Below are positions 29,401-41,400 of a stretch of 64,000 nt of DNA, in pieces (the stretch's first letter is position 1; every line of letters begins with the position of its first letter). Position numbers and translations under genes: made by a program. The stretch spans positions 3,820,955-3,884,954 of the forward strand of contig NC_031797.1 of assembly GCF_001522545.3 (NCBI RefSeq), written 5' to 3'. The notes beneath the pieces are model-generated. The model made no database searches. It was not told where the DNA came from and worked only from the letters and a program-made list of their open reading frames with translations. The DNA is from Parus major (lineage: Eukaryota > Chordata > Aves > Passeriformes > Paridae).

Positions 29401-32400
29401 TTAAAGGGGTTTTTCTCCTCTGGAGGCTGCAGGTTCTCGTGTGGTGTTCCCCACACATCCCAGGATCTGTGTTAATTCCCATGTGTTCCCTGGCCCCACA
29501 CATCCCAGGAATTGTATTAATTCCCATGTATTCCCTGGCCCCACACATCCCAGGAATTGTATTAATTCCCATGTATTCCTTGGCCCCACACATCCCAGGA
29601 TCTGTGTTATTTCCCATGTGTTCCTGGCCCCACACATCCCAGGAATTATGTTAATTCCCATGTGTTCCCTGGCCCCACACATCCCAGGAATTATGTTAAT
29701 TCCCATGTGTTCCCTGGCCCCACACATCCCAGGATCTGTGTTAATTCCCATGTGTTCCCTGNNNNNNNNNNNNNNNNNNNNNNNNNNNNNNNNNNNNNNN
29801 NNNNNNNNNNNNNNNNNNNNNNNNNNNNNNNNNNNNNNNNNNNNNNNNNNNNNNNNNNNNNNNNNNNNNNNNNNNNNNNNNNNNNNNNNNNNNNNNNNNN
29901 NNNNNNNNNNNNNNNNNNNNNNNNNNNNNNNNNNNCTCTGCACCTCTCCAGTGCTGTCACCCTCACAGATGAGCTGCAGGGATTAATCTGGTAATAATAT
30001 CTGGTACCTGGCAGCAGCATAAAACCTTCTCACCTGACAGGTGGCTGCTGCAAAGTACCTGAACTGTGCTTTTCCTCCTTAGATTTTTTATCTTTAATCA
30101 GCTTCCAGCAGCTGTTTTTAAACCCAGAGAGTCTCCTGGAGAGGTAAAGCTGGAATTCACTGGAAGGGGATGAGGTTGTGCCCCTTTGCCTGGACAAATC
30201 TGCCTTGTTTTCCTCTTGTTTGAACACAAAGATGAGGTTTCATCAGCATCCTTGGTTTGCCAAGGGTTTACTGCATCCAGGGCTGAGCAGGTGGCTTGGT
30301 TTAATTGGAAAGGCAGAGGGAAAGACCTTGTTCCCTCTCAAAAGGGATGGAATGGCATTTCTAGGAACTCAAGGCAGCAAGTTCAGTCATGGCATCGCTA
30401 AGGAAGAGGAATTAAGTGGCTCTGAGGTGACTCTTTAGAAAATGACCCAGGGATTTTGGAAAGGGCAGCAAAAACTCTTGATAATTGGGCTTGTCCATCT
30501 AAGAACATCCAAGGAGGTTGATCCAAATGAAGATATAAATGGAAATGTGGTTTTAATTTGGTTTCACATCATTCATCCCTTCTCTTTTATTCTGAATGAG
30601 GGTGTCCATGCAGGGATTTAATTTCATCTAATAAAGGTACTTAGAGTCACATCCTTAATGAGTTTAGGGTGTGCAGTGTGTTCTCCTCTGAACATCCTGA
30701 ACGAGGTGCAGCCAAGGAATTTGACATCAGGGGAGTGAATGATGCCTGTGGAGGTTCAGGGGCTGCTGAGATGCCAAAATCTTCCCCTCCCCTGCCTCAG
30801 AAGGGAACTGGGATGGTGCAGTGTGGATCCAAATCCATCTGTTCCCAGTGACCCCCTGTGTGGATCCTGGCAGTTCCAGCACCAATGTTCCTCCACGGCG
30901 ATCACAGACAGAAATGCTGAATTTTGGGAGATGAATCTCAGCTTTGCCACTTAACTTGCATGAAGCTGATATTACCCACTTAACTTCAAACCAGTTTATT
31001 TGTAGACTGTGGGATTTATAAGTTCTGTAATTAAACCTGATTTGTGCATCAGGACTTTTGTTCCTGCCTCCTTATTCCACTTCCATCCTCCTCACCCCCT
31101 TTTTATTCCCCTTAAACAACTTTCCAGACTGAAGAGCAAATCTGTAATTTTCTGTACAAGAACCACATGGGTTGGTTTGGGTTATTTTTTTTCTTAAATC
31201 CAGATTTTTTTCATGTTTCAAATGCTTGTTTGCTCAAGTATGTTCCTATGAATTTCTGGACACGGGGAACAAAAAGCTGGCCAGGCTGTCCATGAGCAGT
31301 GTGCTGTGGAATGTAGTGTCGTGGCACTCGAGGAATTCAGTGATCTCTGTACCAAGAGCAAGATGTTGTTTATTGGTGCTTTCTAAAGGTTGTTCTGGGT
31401 CTATAAAATTCCTTATCCAGCAGTCAGGGAGTGCTGTCTGCTCTGAGCCTGTTCCTGCTTTCCTCAGCGTCATAAATGTCCTGTAATGATCCTGGGTGTG
31501 ATGCAGAGCTGTGAAATCTTATTGGATGGGCTCTTGAAAGCCTCAGATTGTCTTGGGCTGGGTTTATCCATCCAACTTTCGTTAGGTTTTTCCAGGATAA
31601 AAGGATTTTTATTTTGCTGGTGAATTTATCAGTTCTTTTGTTGATGTCGTGGTTGAGATTCTTCACTTGCAGGGTTGGAAATGTTTTATGAGGGATGGTT
31701 AACTTGATGAGTTTCAAGCTGTTTTAACTCTCTTGCTGCTAAAATTTAAATATCTATTTCTCTAATCCATTGGAAATTGAGTGACACAAACAGCAGAAAT
31801 ACAACTCATGTTTTGGGGTTGTTCTCCCAAATTCCTGGTGGTTTTCCCATGGAAATGTGACTCCCATACAGCAACATTTTCACTTATAAATGATATTTTC
31901 AACCTATTTATAAATTCTTCTCTCCCATGGGGTCCCATGAGCACAATTCCTGTCTTTTGTGTGATTTGGGAAATAAAACAGCCCAAATTCTGCTGGAATT
32001 GGACAAATCCAAACTCAGCCTGGCTTGGGTTGGGTCTGTTATTTTTTTTTTCTTCAGTTAAAACCTCAGGTGAAACCTGGAATCGAAAAATCTTTGGGCT
32101 CCCTAAACTGACAGCGAGGCAAAAAGGCTGAAATTGAGGAGTTTTGGAGTCAGAGGAGTACAATTTTTTAAATGTAAACAGCTGAGCCTGGAGGAAGAGG
32201 CCGATTGTTGAAACAGGCAACGTAACAACAGGATTTTGCAACGGAGCTGCAGTTTGCTTTTCCAAAGGATTGCCAGATTTCTCTTGGAAAAAATTCGCTT
32301 TGCGTCCTCTCAGGCCGAGAACTGGAATAAATTTTCCAATTTGTGTCCGTTTTTTAACTCAAAACTTACATAAGCACCAAAGCTGAGCTGTTGTGTGCCC

Positions 32401-35400
32401 AAAATGTGGTGGAGGGATGGGGAGAGGAGCCAAGTGTCACCTCTGAGCTAAGGGTGACTTCAGTTTATCCCTTTTCCGGGTACAAATCATTGTTTCTGGA
32501 ATTTTTTTTGTTGTTTTTCTTGAAATACACATTTCCCTGAGCTTTCCCCATGGAAAAAAAAAAAAAAGTAAGGAAAGTAAAAAATCCAGGTGAAAAATCA
32601 AGCTTGAGTGTGACTTGGAGGTGAAATTTGGAGCTTTGAATTTCTCAGAGGTAATTTTTGTTTTTCCATTTGTTTTTGTAGGATGCTGTGACGTCAAAAC
32701 CAGTCATCCAGTTTCAAGGAAGCCAAGGGGTAAGTTTGTCCCTGGAAAATTCTTGACATTTGCTGGGATTGAGGAATTTGGGCTGTTCCAGCTCAAGGAA
32801 TGATGCTGTGATTGCTGCAAGTGAGAGATGGAGGTTCAGGTGTGGTCCAGGAAGGTGTTTGCTCATGGATTCTCCCTCTCTCTAAAACCTTTTCCCTCCT
32901 CTTTATTTCCTGACCTTGCTGAATCCATGGGAAATTGAGATTTATGTTGGCCAGAACAGAGGAAAGGATGCAGAAATCCATGGAATCCTCACCTGTATCC
33001 CAGGAAAACACCGAGCTAAACTCACTGCAAGACTTTTTGGGTCCCAATTCCTTGCAGCAGCAGAGCTTGGAGGCTGCTCTGAGAATCCTGGAGGTTTATT
33101 TAACATAACTGCAGTTCTGTGAGTACCAGAAGTTATTTTAGATTTAGGAGTTTTACTTCCCCAACTTCTGTTCCGATGACAGAACTCTGGGATATTTTTA
33201 GCCCCTTGAACCAGTCTGTCATGCCAGTTGCTGACAACGTTGAGATTTACGTGGTGGTGTTTCTGGTAAAGCAATGCAGCCCTTCAGTGAACTTGAAAAA
33301 TGTCATTTAGATACCTTTTATTTCTAAAAAACCCCATGTTTTACTTTAGTCTCTGCATAAAGAAGGAGAATTTAATTTTTTTTAATTATTTTTTTTTTCA
33401 AGAATTTGAATTCAGCTGTAACTTCTGATTATTTTTTTTTATGCACTGGCACATTAAAGCTTTCAAAAAGGCTTGGATTGAGTAGACATTAAACCCAGCA
33501 CATTGTCCTTGCCCACATCCTACTTTGTGATATTATTCTCACTAACAGTACATAGAAAATGCAGCAGGAAAGACATGATTGTTATTGTAAGTTAAGAAGA
33601 AAAATACAAACCTTCTTATCCTGGGAAATAAAGAAAGGAGCAATTTCCAGGTTTTTTACTTTTGTTTAGACTTAAACTTCCCTGAAAGCTCAGTGTGAAA
33701 GTTGAGATCAAAATCTGCCACCGAGGTTGGGCACAGTCAGAAGTGAGGAGGAAAACTGAAGGGTGGGTGAGTTGTCTTTATTTGATGAGCTTTGCTCATG
33801 GAATAAAGAAGCTAAAAACACTGGGAATGCTTTTCTTTCCTTTTGGATTCAGGATCTGCACCTGACTTTTCCTCTCAAGCTGTTTAAGTTGTGGAAATGC
33901 CTCCTCTGAATGTTTTTCCTTGAAGGAAATGTAGCAAAAAGGGATGAAAACAGCTTAAAATGCTCCTCTGCCCTGAGCCTTTACTCCTGGTGGGTTCCAC
34001 ATGGATCTGATATAACAAAAAAATATTAATTCCTGGGGATAATTAAGAATACTTTCAAATGCTCCAGTTACTTCTAGAAATTAAAAATACAAGAATAAAA
34101 GAGTTAATCCTATTTAAGCCCTGAACTCCCCGAGATGAGTGGTTGGTAGAGGAGCTGCCTGGCACCTGCAGTGTCACTCCATGGAGAAGGAGAGGAGCCA
34201 GGAGGGCTGGGCTGGGCTGGAGGGAGGATGTGGCAGCCAGAGCTGACCTCTGCCTGCTCCTCCTCGCCTGTTAATTAATGGCACTGACGAGGAAAGGCCA
34301 AAGGTAGAGCTTTGCAGAGAGCTGCAGCTCCACGGGAGCGCACAGAAAGAGCTCTTTGTCCCTTTATTATTATTTTTCCTGGGTATGACAAGGAGCTGGC
34401 AGCTGGGGAACCATCTGCTTTTAAGGGTAGGACTCTGCATGTCAGGATTCTCCTGCTTTTTAAGGAGCTGAGCCTTGAAATGCTTTCCAGGGATCCTCCA
34501 TCAGTTGGGCTGAAGAGATAATTCCAGGAATTTACCAGGCTCTCACATCCACATGACAGCATTAAAACATATTTGTTGAGTGGTTTTACTTTTTAAATCA
34601 TTTCTTCCACTCTTCCTCAATTCCCCAATCTGCTGCATTCCTATTTTGCTTCCCAAAAAATGCAGCTATGGAGAATCCCATTGTAACTTTTTGGGGTGGG
34701 AAGTTTGTGCACAGAACAATTGTCAGTGTGATTTAAAGCAGTGAGGTTTTAATAGTGGGGATTTTTTTGTGCAAGTATCCCTTTCTCAAGAATGATTTAG
34801 GGAGGCAGGACATAAAATAAGAATTTAAACAAACTGCTGTTTCTTGAATTTAATTGTCTAGAAGCCTTTAAATTACTGTGTCCACGTGTTTTCACCTATT
34901 CCAGTGTTATTCTAAAAGCTGTCAATGATACTTTCAGTTTCTAATACACAGAAAAAGAAACTTCCATGTTTGAGGAACTAATTAACCAGGGGAGGGAATT
35001 GTTGGGAGTAAAACCCAGGGTCAGCAAGGTGGCAGCAGAAAGGAGGAAGTCAGAGGTTGCAGCCCAAAATAAAACAGCTGTTCCAGTGACAGGGACAAAA
35101 CCTCCCCTGCCTGGATCCTGATCTGGATCCACTCTCACAGGAGCTGATGAAAACTTTTGGGATTTTGCCTCGGGATGTGTTTCTCTGTAGTGATGCTGCT
35201 GTTGTTAATGGCTTTTATTCTGTGTAATAATCAGAATTTCAGTTGTGATAACCAGGTTGTTTTTACCAGAGTGTTCCCCTAAAGTGGGACCATGGATATT
35301 CCTTAGGAGCAGCACCTGCCTGACAGTTTTTCCTCATGGATCTAGTTTTTTTATAAGTTTTTATTGAGGTTTGAGCATTGTGCTTGTTTCAGTGAGCACA

Positions 35401-38400
35401 TCAGTTAGAATTTAACAGCTGGAGTACCACAGCATTACAAATTGTGTTCAGAACTGTGCTAGAAATACTGAAAGCATTTCTATTTTAATAAAAAGACAGA
35501 ATCAGAGCTTAGGCTGGCTGAAATTTGCAGGTGCTTGTGGGGTGGTGAGAGCAGGGACAGAATTTAACTGGTGGGGCAGAAAATACCCTTTATGTGCCAA
35601 AGCCATGAGCGTTGTGCAGCGTTTTTAAAATGACTGTTGGGAGCAAAACACCTTTGTGATTGGAAAATTACAACATTTCCCCTTTTTCTTGGGATGAAAT
35701 TTAGGTATTAACAGAGGGAGGTGAAATCTTTATTCAGAGTGAGCTGTCCACAGATGAATGTTACTTGAAAGAAGAAAACAGAAGTCACATCTGTACCGAG
35801 CTATTTTTAAGTGTCTCTGGTTACTGGTGCAATACCCAGCACCAAAATTAGGGCTCCCTCAAAGCAGTCACCATGCTGATTTGGTGGCTTGAGAAACCTT
35901 CTGTTTTCAGCTAAAAATAATTCCTAGAGATAACGGCCAGCTCGCACATGAGACACTTTTCAGTACTAAAGTGACTCTACCTCATTTCACAGCCTCTAGA
36001 AACGCTGCAAAAACCCCACAAAAATCCAGAATCGGGGCTTTTGGTGCAACTGTTTTTTCCAGTGGTAAAGCAGGAGCGAGGAGGAAGTTCTTGGGGTGTG
36101 TGGAGATGTGATTTGGTGACATCCTGCAGGTTTTATTTTCCAGGCTCAGGTGCAGCTCAATTCCCCCCTGGAAGCGGAACCGGCCCCATTGGATTTTCCT
36201 TTTCTTCCCGTTCCCATCAAATTTCCAGCTGCAAAATCCCCTGCCTCCCCCGAGTCTGCTGCTTACATAACTCTGCCTTTGTGCCTGTTCTGCTAAAGCA
36301 GAAGGGAATTTTCTTCCCCCTGCCTGGGTGGGGGCAGAGGATGCCAGGAGAGATTAAAAGGGTTCGAGGGCTGCGGCACACGTTTGGCAGGGGAGATAAT
36401 GGGGCTGCTCAGGGAGGACCCAGCAGCACCCAAAAAATCTGCTCCCTGTATTTCCAGACCTGGATCCTGGGGATAACTCGTGCTCCTGTATAAAGCAAGG
36501 CTCAGGTCTGGCTTTCTGGGTTTTTTTGGAAGAAGGGAGCTCTGTTCACACCACACGGGCTCGGCTCAAGAGCTTCTTGCTGCCTCTGAGAACATCGCTG
36601 TGGTTTACAGGGACACGGATCCCTGGGTTTTCCAGGCTGCTGGAGATGTCTGAGGTCTGAAGGAAACCACCCAAAACCCCTCCTGTCCCAGCACAGTCAT
36701 GTGTGGATGCCACGGGCCAGCTTGCTGGCAGCGTGTGTTTTCTGCGTAGATGTGGCAATCTGCGTAAATATAAATCCGTGTGTGGTAAAAGCCTGGCCTA
36801 AAATAGGCTGGAGCTGGTGTTCCTTCTGTCTCAGCTTCTGGAAGCCATCTTAATTATCAAATATTGATTTGATAGTGGAGCTCAGATGCTGACATTTACG
36901 TTGGATCCTGAATGCAGAGGGGAGACGGTTTCCCTTTTGAAAAATGAATGGCTGTGGTGGGGGTGAAAAAAAAGCCAGTGCAGGATGGTTGTGGAGTTGT
37001 CTGTGGAGCACACTTACTGCTTGATTAAATATTTAATTTAGCAGCAGCGTCACACTCTACTGTGAGCCATCAAATCTTGTTATGGAATTATAATTTCTTA
37101 AAAAAGAATAAGCATGCTACCCAGTGACCTGGCTTGTGCTATGTTTAGTGCTGGATCAGTAATTCTAAAGAAACGAGCCCCGAGTGTTTTACATTGAATA
37201 TAAACAGTGGGAGAGAGTCTGTTTTGAGCCTGAATCAATAGAATTGGGTCAGGTTCCTAGAACAAGGTGGTTGTGGGCTCTGTTCTCTCCCAGCCATATC
37301 CACCTTCAGCTGCTCTTTCCCTGTTACCTTTTCCTTACCCCTGCAGACAGCGGGGACAACTTGAATTCTCTGCCTTAACCCAGGTGCTTTCCTTGTTGCA
37401 AAATGCCTCAGAACATCCTGGCTGCAGGAGAACTGAGCTTTCCTCAGCCTGGGCTTAGCTGAGTGACCAATGTTCCCCCTCCTCCTCCTCCTCTCCCGAG
37501 CAGCACATCGCCATCCCGAGGCCCGATCGACCGGCAGAAGTGAGGACCTTCACCTTTTATCTCTCCAATATTGGCAAGGACAGCCCCCAGGGGAGCTTTG
37601 ACTGCATCCAGCAGTATGTATCCAGGTGAGTGGGGCATCCAAGGAAAAGCCAAACCTTTTTGGGTTTTGGTTGGGTTTATTTTTCTCTTTTACACCCTTT
37701 CTTCTGGAGCATCTCTTCCCTAACACAGCTTAATGCACGTACTTCCTTTTCAGAGTCTTTCTGTTCTGTTTCAGTGTGGGATTTTTTTTTGGGAAGCATC
37801 TGGTTCCCTCTCAGCTCCTCTCAGCTGTGTGTGTCCCCCACTATTATTCAGCTAACACCCCCCTAGCTGTCCCCAGTGCCAGCCCCGTGTCCCTCTGCAG
37901 TGTCAGGAGTACCTTTTCCATTGCATTTCTCTTGCAGCAATGGCAATATCCATTTGGATTGCCTGGGAAGCATACAGGATAAAATCACCGTGTGTGCTAC
38001 TGATGATTCCTACCAGAAGGCGAGGCAGAGCATGGCACAGGCAGAGGAGGAGACTCGCAGCCGGAGCGCCATAGTCATTAAACCTGGGGGGAGATATGTA
38101 GGTAAGCAGCCACTCAGTTTGGGGCTCTGGACTCCATTTGGGGCTCAGCAGGCTCTGGAGGCAAATCCTGGTGTTGTTGAATCCTTTGTGGCAGTCTAAG
38201 AAGTCCCCAGTAGTTCCTCATGGGTGATTTAAGGGGCTGCTCGCCTTGTGTTGTGTTGTCTTCACTTCCATCATCACCCCAAGGGAACTGCCCCAGCCCT
38301 GGAGGTGTCTGAGATCAGGTTGGAGCCACCCAAAGGTGTCCCCTGCTGTGACAGGGGGTGGCCCTGGGTGATTTTAAGGTCCCAGCCAGCCCAAAGCGCT

Positions 38401-41400
38401 GGGGGATGTCTGTGTGTGCAGTGAGGTGGCCCTGGCAGTGTCCCCAGTGTCCCTGCTCCTGGCCAGCCCAGCTGCAGCTGCCAGCCCTGTCCCAGCTGTG
38501 CCCCACAGGACCAGACACAGGCAGTGCCCTCTGTTCATAAACACAGCCTGCAACAGCCCTTCTCACTGTGACAGCAGCAGGAAAGCCTCAGCAGAGGAAA
38601 TAAAACCATGGTAAATAAATAACACAGGGAGCTCAGGGCCCTGCTTAACCTCAGCTCACAAACTTTGGGCACAAACAGTAACCAGAATGCAAAGTTTCAG
38701 TATTTTTTATTTTTTATTTTTTTCCCTGAGGCAGCTGCTTTTCCTGCAGCCCATGTGATCTGCAGCCAGTCTCCTCTCAGAGGATCAGTGATGAGAAGGG
38801 TTGAGTTGCAAAATGTAGAACTGACCCTGACTCATTGTCACAGCAGCCAAGTGCTCAAAGCTGAGAGAGGAGATAGTAATCAGGAAGGAAATGCATTGAT
38901 TTCCTGTAGGCCAGAAGATTATTTTGTTTAGCTCCTCTTTGAGAACATTACAGTAAGTGCCTGAAGTTAAAGCTTCTGAGGGAGAAGATTCTCAAAGCAA
39001 TTTGCTTCCTGGAAAGATGGAGCAAAACAGTTTTAAAATTAAAAATACTCCTGGCTAAAACCTTTTAGTGCCCTGGAATGGAGACAGAGCCGTGTGAAAG
39101 CAGCAAGGGCAGAGCGTGTGCTCACAGTGCTCCTAGATAAGATGTCAGTGTTTGAGGAGGAGAGCTCTGGTCCAAGAAGGAAGGGCTTGGAAGGACAGTC
39201 CTCATGTGGGATCTGCAGGTCCTGGTGTGCCAGCAGCATCAGCTGATTCCTGCAGGCTGGGCTGGAGGGACAGGGCTGCCTCTCACATTTCCAGGAGAAC
39301 ACGGAGCTTTCAGCGCCAGTGGAGTGTTCCAGGCAGCTCAGATGTGGAAAAATTTATATGAAATGTTGAAATTGGAGAGCAGCAGAACCTACAGATGTGA
39401 GCTGACACTTGAATAAATAGATATGTAAATAGGTAGCTGCAGGTAAAGCTGCAGGGGATGTGTGCTTGTAGCCACACTAAATGTGTGCATACATCCATAG
39501 ACATGCACGTGTATAAATATTTGAAAATCCTTTGTGTCCTGGCTCAACTTAGTTTTTTCTTTTCCTATCACTGCTCACTTTGGCTCCAGCCTTTAAGTGG
39601 AAACCTCCCAACGTGATGTTTTTACTGTTCATGACCTGGCAAGAGTTAAGGCAGTTGTAGAAAGCTGACGAATCTTCTCTTGTCCCATTTCTGGAAACAA
39701 AATCCAGCTGACCTCTGGATTGTGGGATGTTTAACGTGCGAGTTGGTGTCGTTCCCCCTCTCACCTCCCCTCAGCCCTGCCGAGGATGGGTCCTGCTTCC
39801 TCTGCCAGCACTGTGGTGTAGAATGAAAAGCCAGGAAATGGGGCCTGGGTTACACAATGTGCAGCTCAGTAAAACAAACAGTGCAGACAATCCTCAGTAT
39901 CTTCAGATGACTCAGTTGAAAACGTTGCTTCCTAGCAATGGAGCAGTGCCCTGCTGGAATAGACCTCCCAAACACTTGCAGTAAGTGCTGGATGTTGTTT
40001 GTCCTAGTGAAGGTCACTTTCTCCAGCCCAAGTGATTATTGATTGATCTCTCCAGGCTTTCAGACCTTGGAACCCACAGGTCTTGTTTGCAGCTTTGCCT
40101 TTGGTAGCAGGAACTGGATTTGAAGCAGTCCCAATCCTTCGGTTTGGGATCCACTAGGAGACGGCGTGAGGGTTCTGTTGGGAGGAATGAATTCTTGGAT
40201 TGTGCTGTCAGCAGCCAAGAACCCCAGTGAGGACAGAGCTGAGATAGATGCACTTGTGAGCCAGCTTTATGTTGTCACTGGTGTGCAGAGGAGAAGGGGT
40301 TATTCCATCAGCACAGGCAGCACCCTCGTGAATAGGCCGATGGCCCAGTGTCAGCCCCATTCATGGGGCCGTGTTTGGAGGGGGAAGGGAGGTGGACCCA
40401 GCCCCATAAAGTTCCTATTGTTCTAAAAGCAGAAACATCTGCTGGAGGAGCGTTTTTGCTGAGCTCAGCAGCGGGGAGCCGCTCGTTGACCAGTTCTGGT
40501 CTTTCCACTCTGTATTTCCCACTCTTCTACATAATAATGCAGAATTTTCTTCTCGTAGGGAGGGCAAAAACAGTTCGATTAACCGTGGGGATACGTGCAC
40601 TTGGGATAAATGAAAAGCTGGCAAACAAAGGGAGCTTTATGTAAGCTGGTGGCCAATAATACTCAGGTTTCCAGAGCTTGGTGTTGCTGTTTACTTGTTA
40701 CAAGCCTGTCATGAACCATAAACCTCAACGGGGGATGCTGGTTGTGGCGGCGCCTCGGGACGGAGGGGGTGTGCCGGTGGTGTTTGTCCTTCCTCATCAC
40801 CTCCTGGCACTTCCCAGGGGTGTGATGAGCTCTGGTGCTGACAGCCCACTGGCCTTTGCGAGGTGACTGCTGCACTTCACTATTCTCATCTCATTTTAGG
40901 CAAAAAGGTTCAGGTGCGTAAACCTGCACCAGGAGCTTCCGATGCTGTTCCCTCCAGGAAGCGCCCAACGCCAGTCAACCTTGCCAGTGCAATAAAGAGA
41001 GGCAATAGTGCGATTTCCCAGAGACCCTTCAAAGATAGGGTTGTGCACTTACTGGCACTAAAGCCTTATAAGAAACCTGAACTTATTCTCAGATTGCAGA
41101 AGGATGGACTTTCTCAGCAGGACAAGGATTTGCTGGATAACCTTCTGCAACAGGTTTGTACTCTGATGAAGGCAACGATTTAGGTAAAGGGAATAAAAAA
41201 TAAAAATAAATGTCTTCTCAGCACCTCCCACCCGTGGCAGTGGAAGCTGTTATCTGCAGGCTGCAGCTGAGTGTGGCTCTGGAGGCTGTGGGGGACACAG
41301 TTCTCAGCTCCCAGTGCTGGTGCAGAGATAGCAGGAGCCTCCCGTGGCTACGCCTCAGGTCACAGGGGTGCAGCCAAGCTGGGTGGTTTTGGCTCACCAG

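Larger units (their letters stand above)
8552..32681 (+). other. ELL: ELL intron 1 (24.1 kb)
   Basis: It starts AAG/GTACGG and ends in a T-rich tract and GTAG. The first 700 bases are CpG-rich with many G runs, and the rest becomes AT-rich. It holds CR1 fragments (10.9, 11.5, 15.4, 25.5 kb), two minisatellites (26.3 and 29.5 kb) and one assembly gap. No coding exon, tRNA or other RNA gene was recognised. Open frames here are short and without any family resemblance. The long first intron with AT-rich blocks is a plausible place for enhancers. Confidence 0.85.

Noticed and set aside
29447..29761. Regular direct repeats resembling a CRISPR array
   Set aside because: The repeats are head-to-tail without unique spacers and the genome is a vertebrate.
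29401..29994. Repeat-containing frames on both strands that resemble a repeat protein
   Set aside because: They arise from a 45-bp tandem repeat without stops. They include N gap residues and lie inside an ELL intron.
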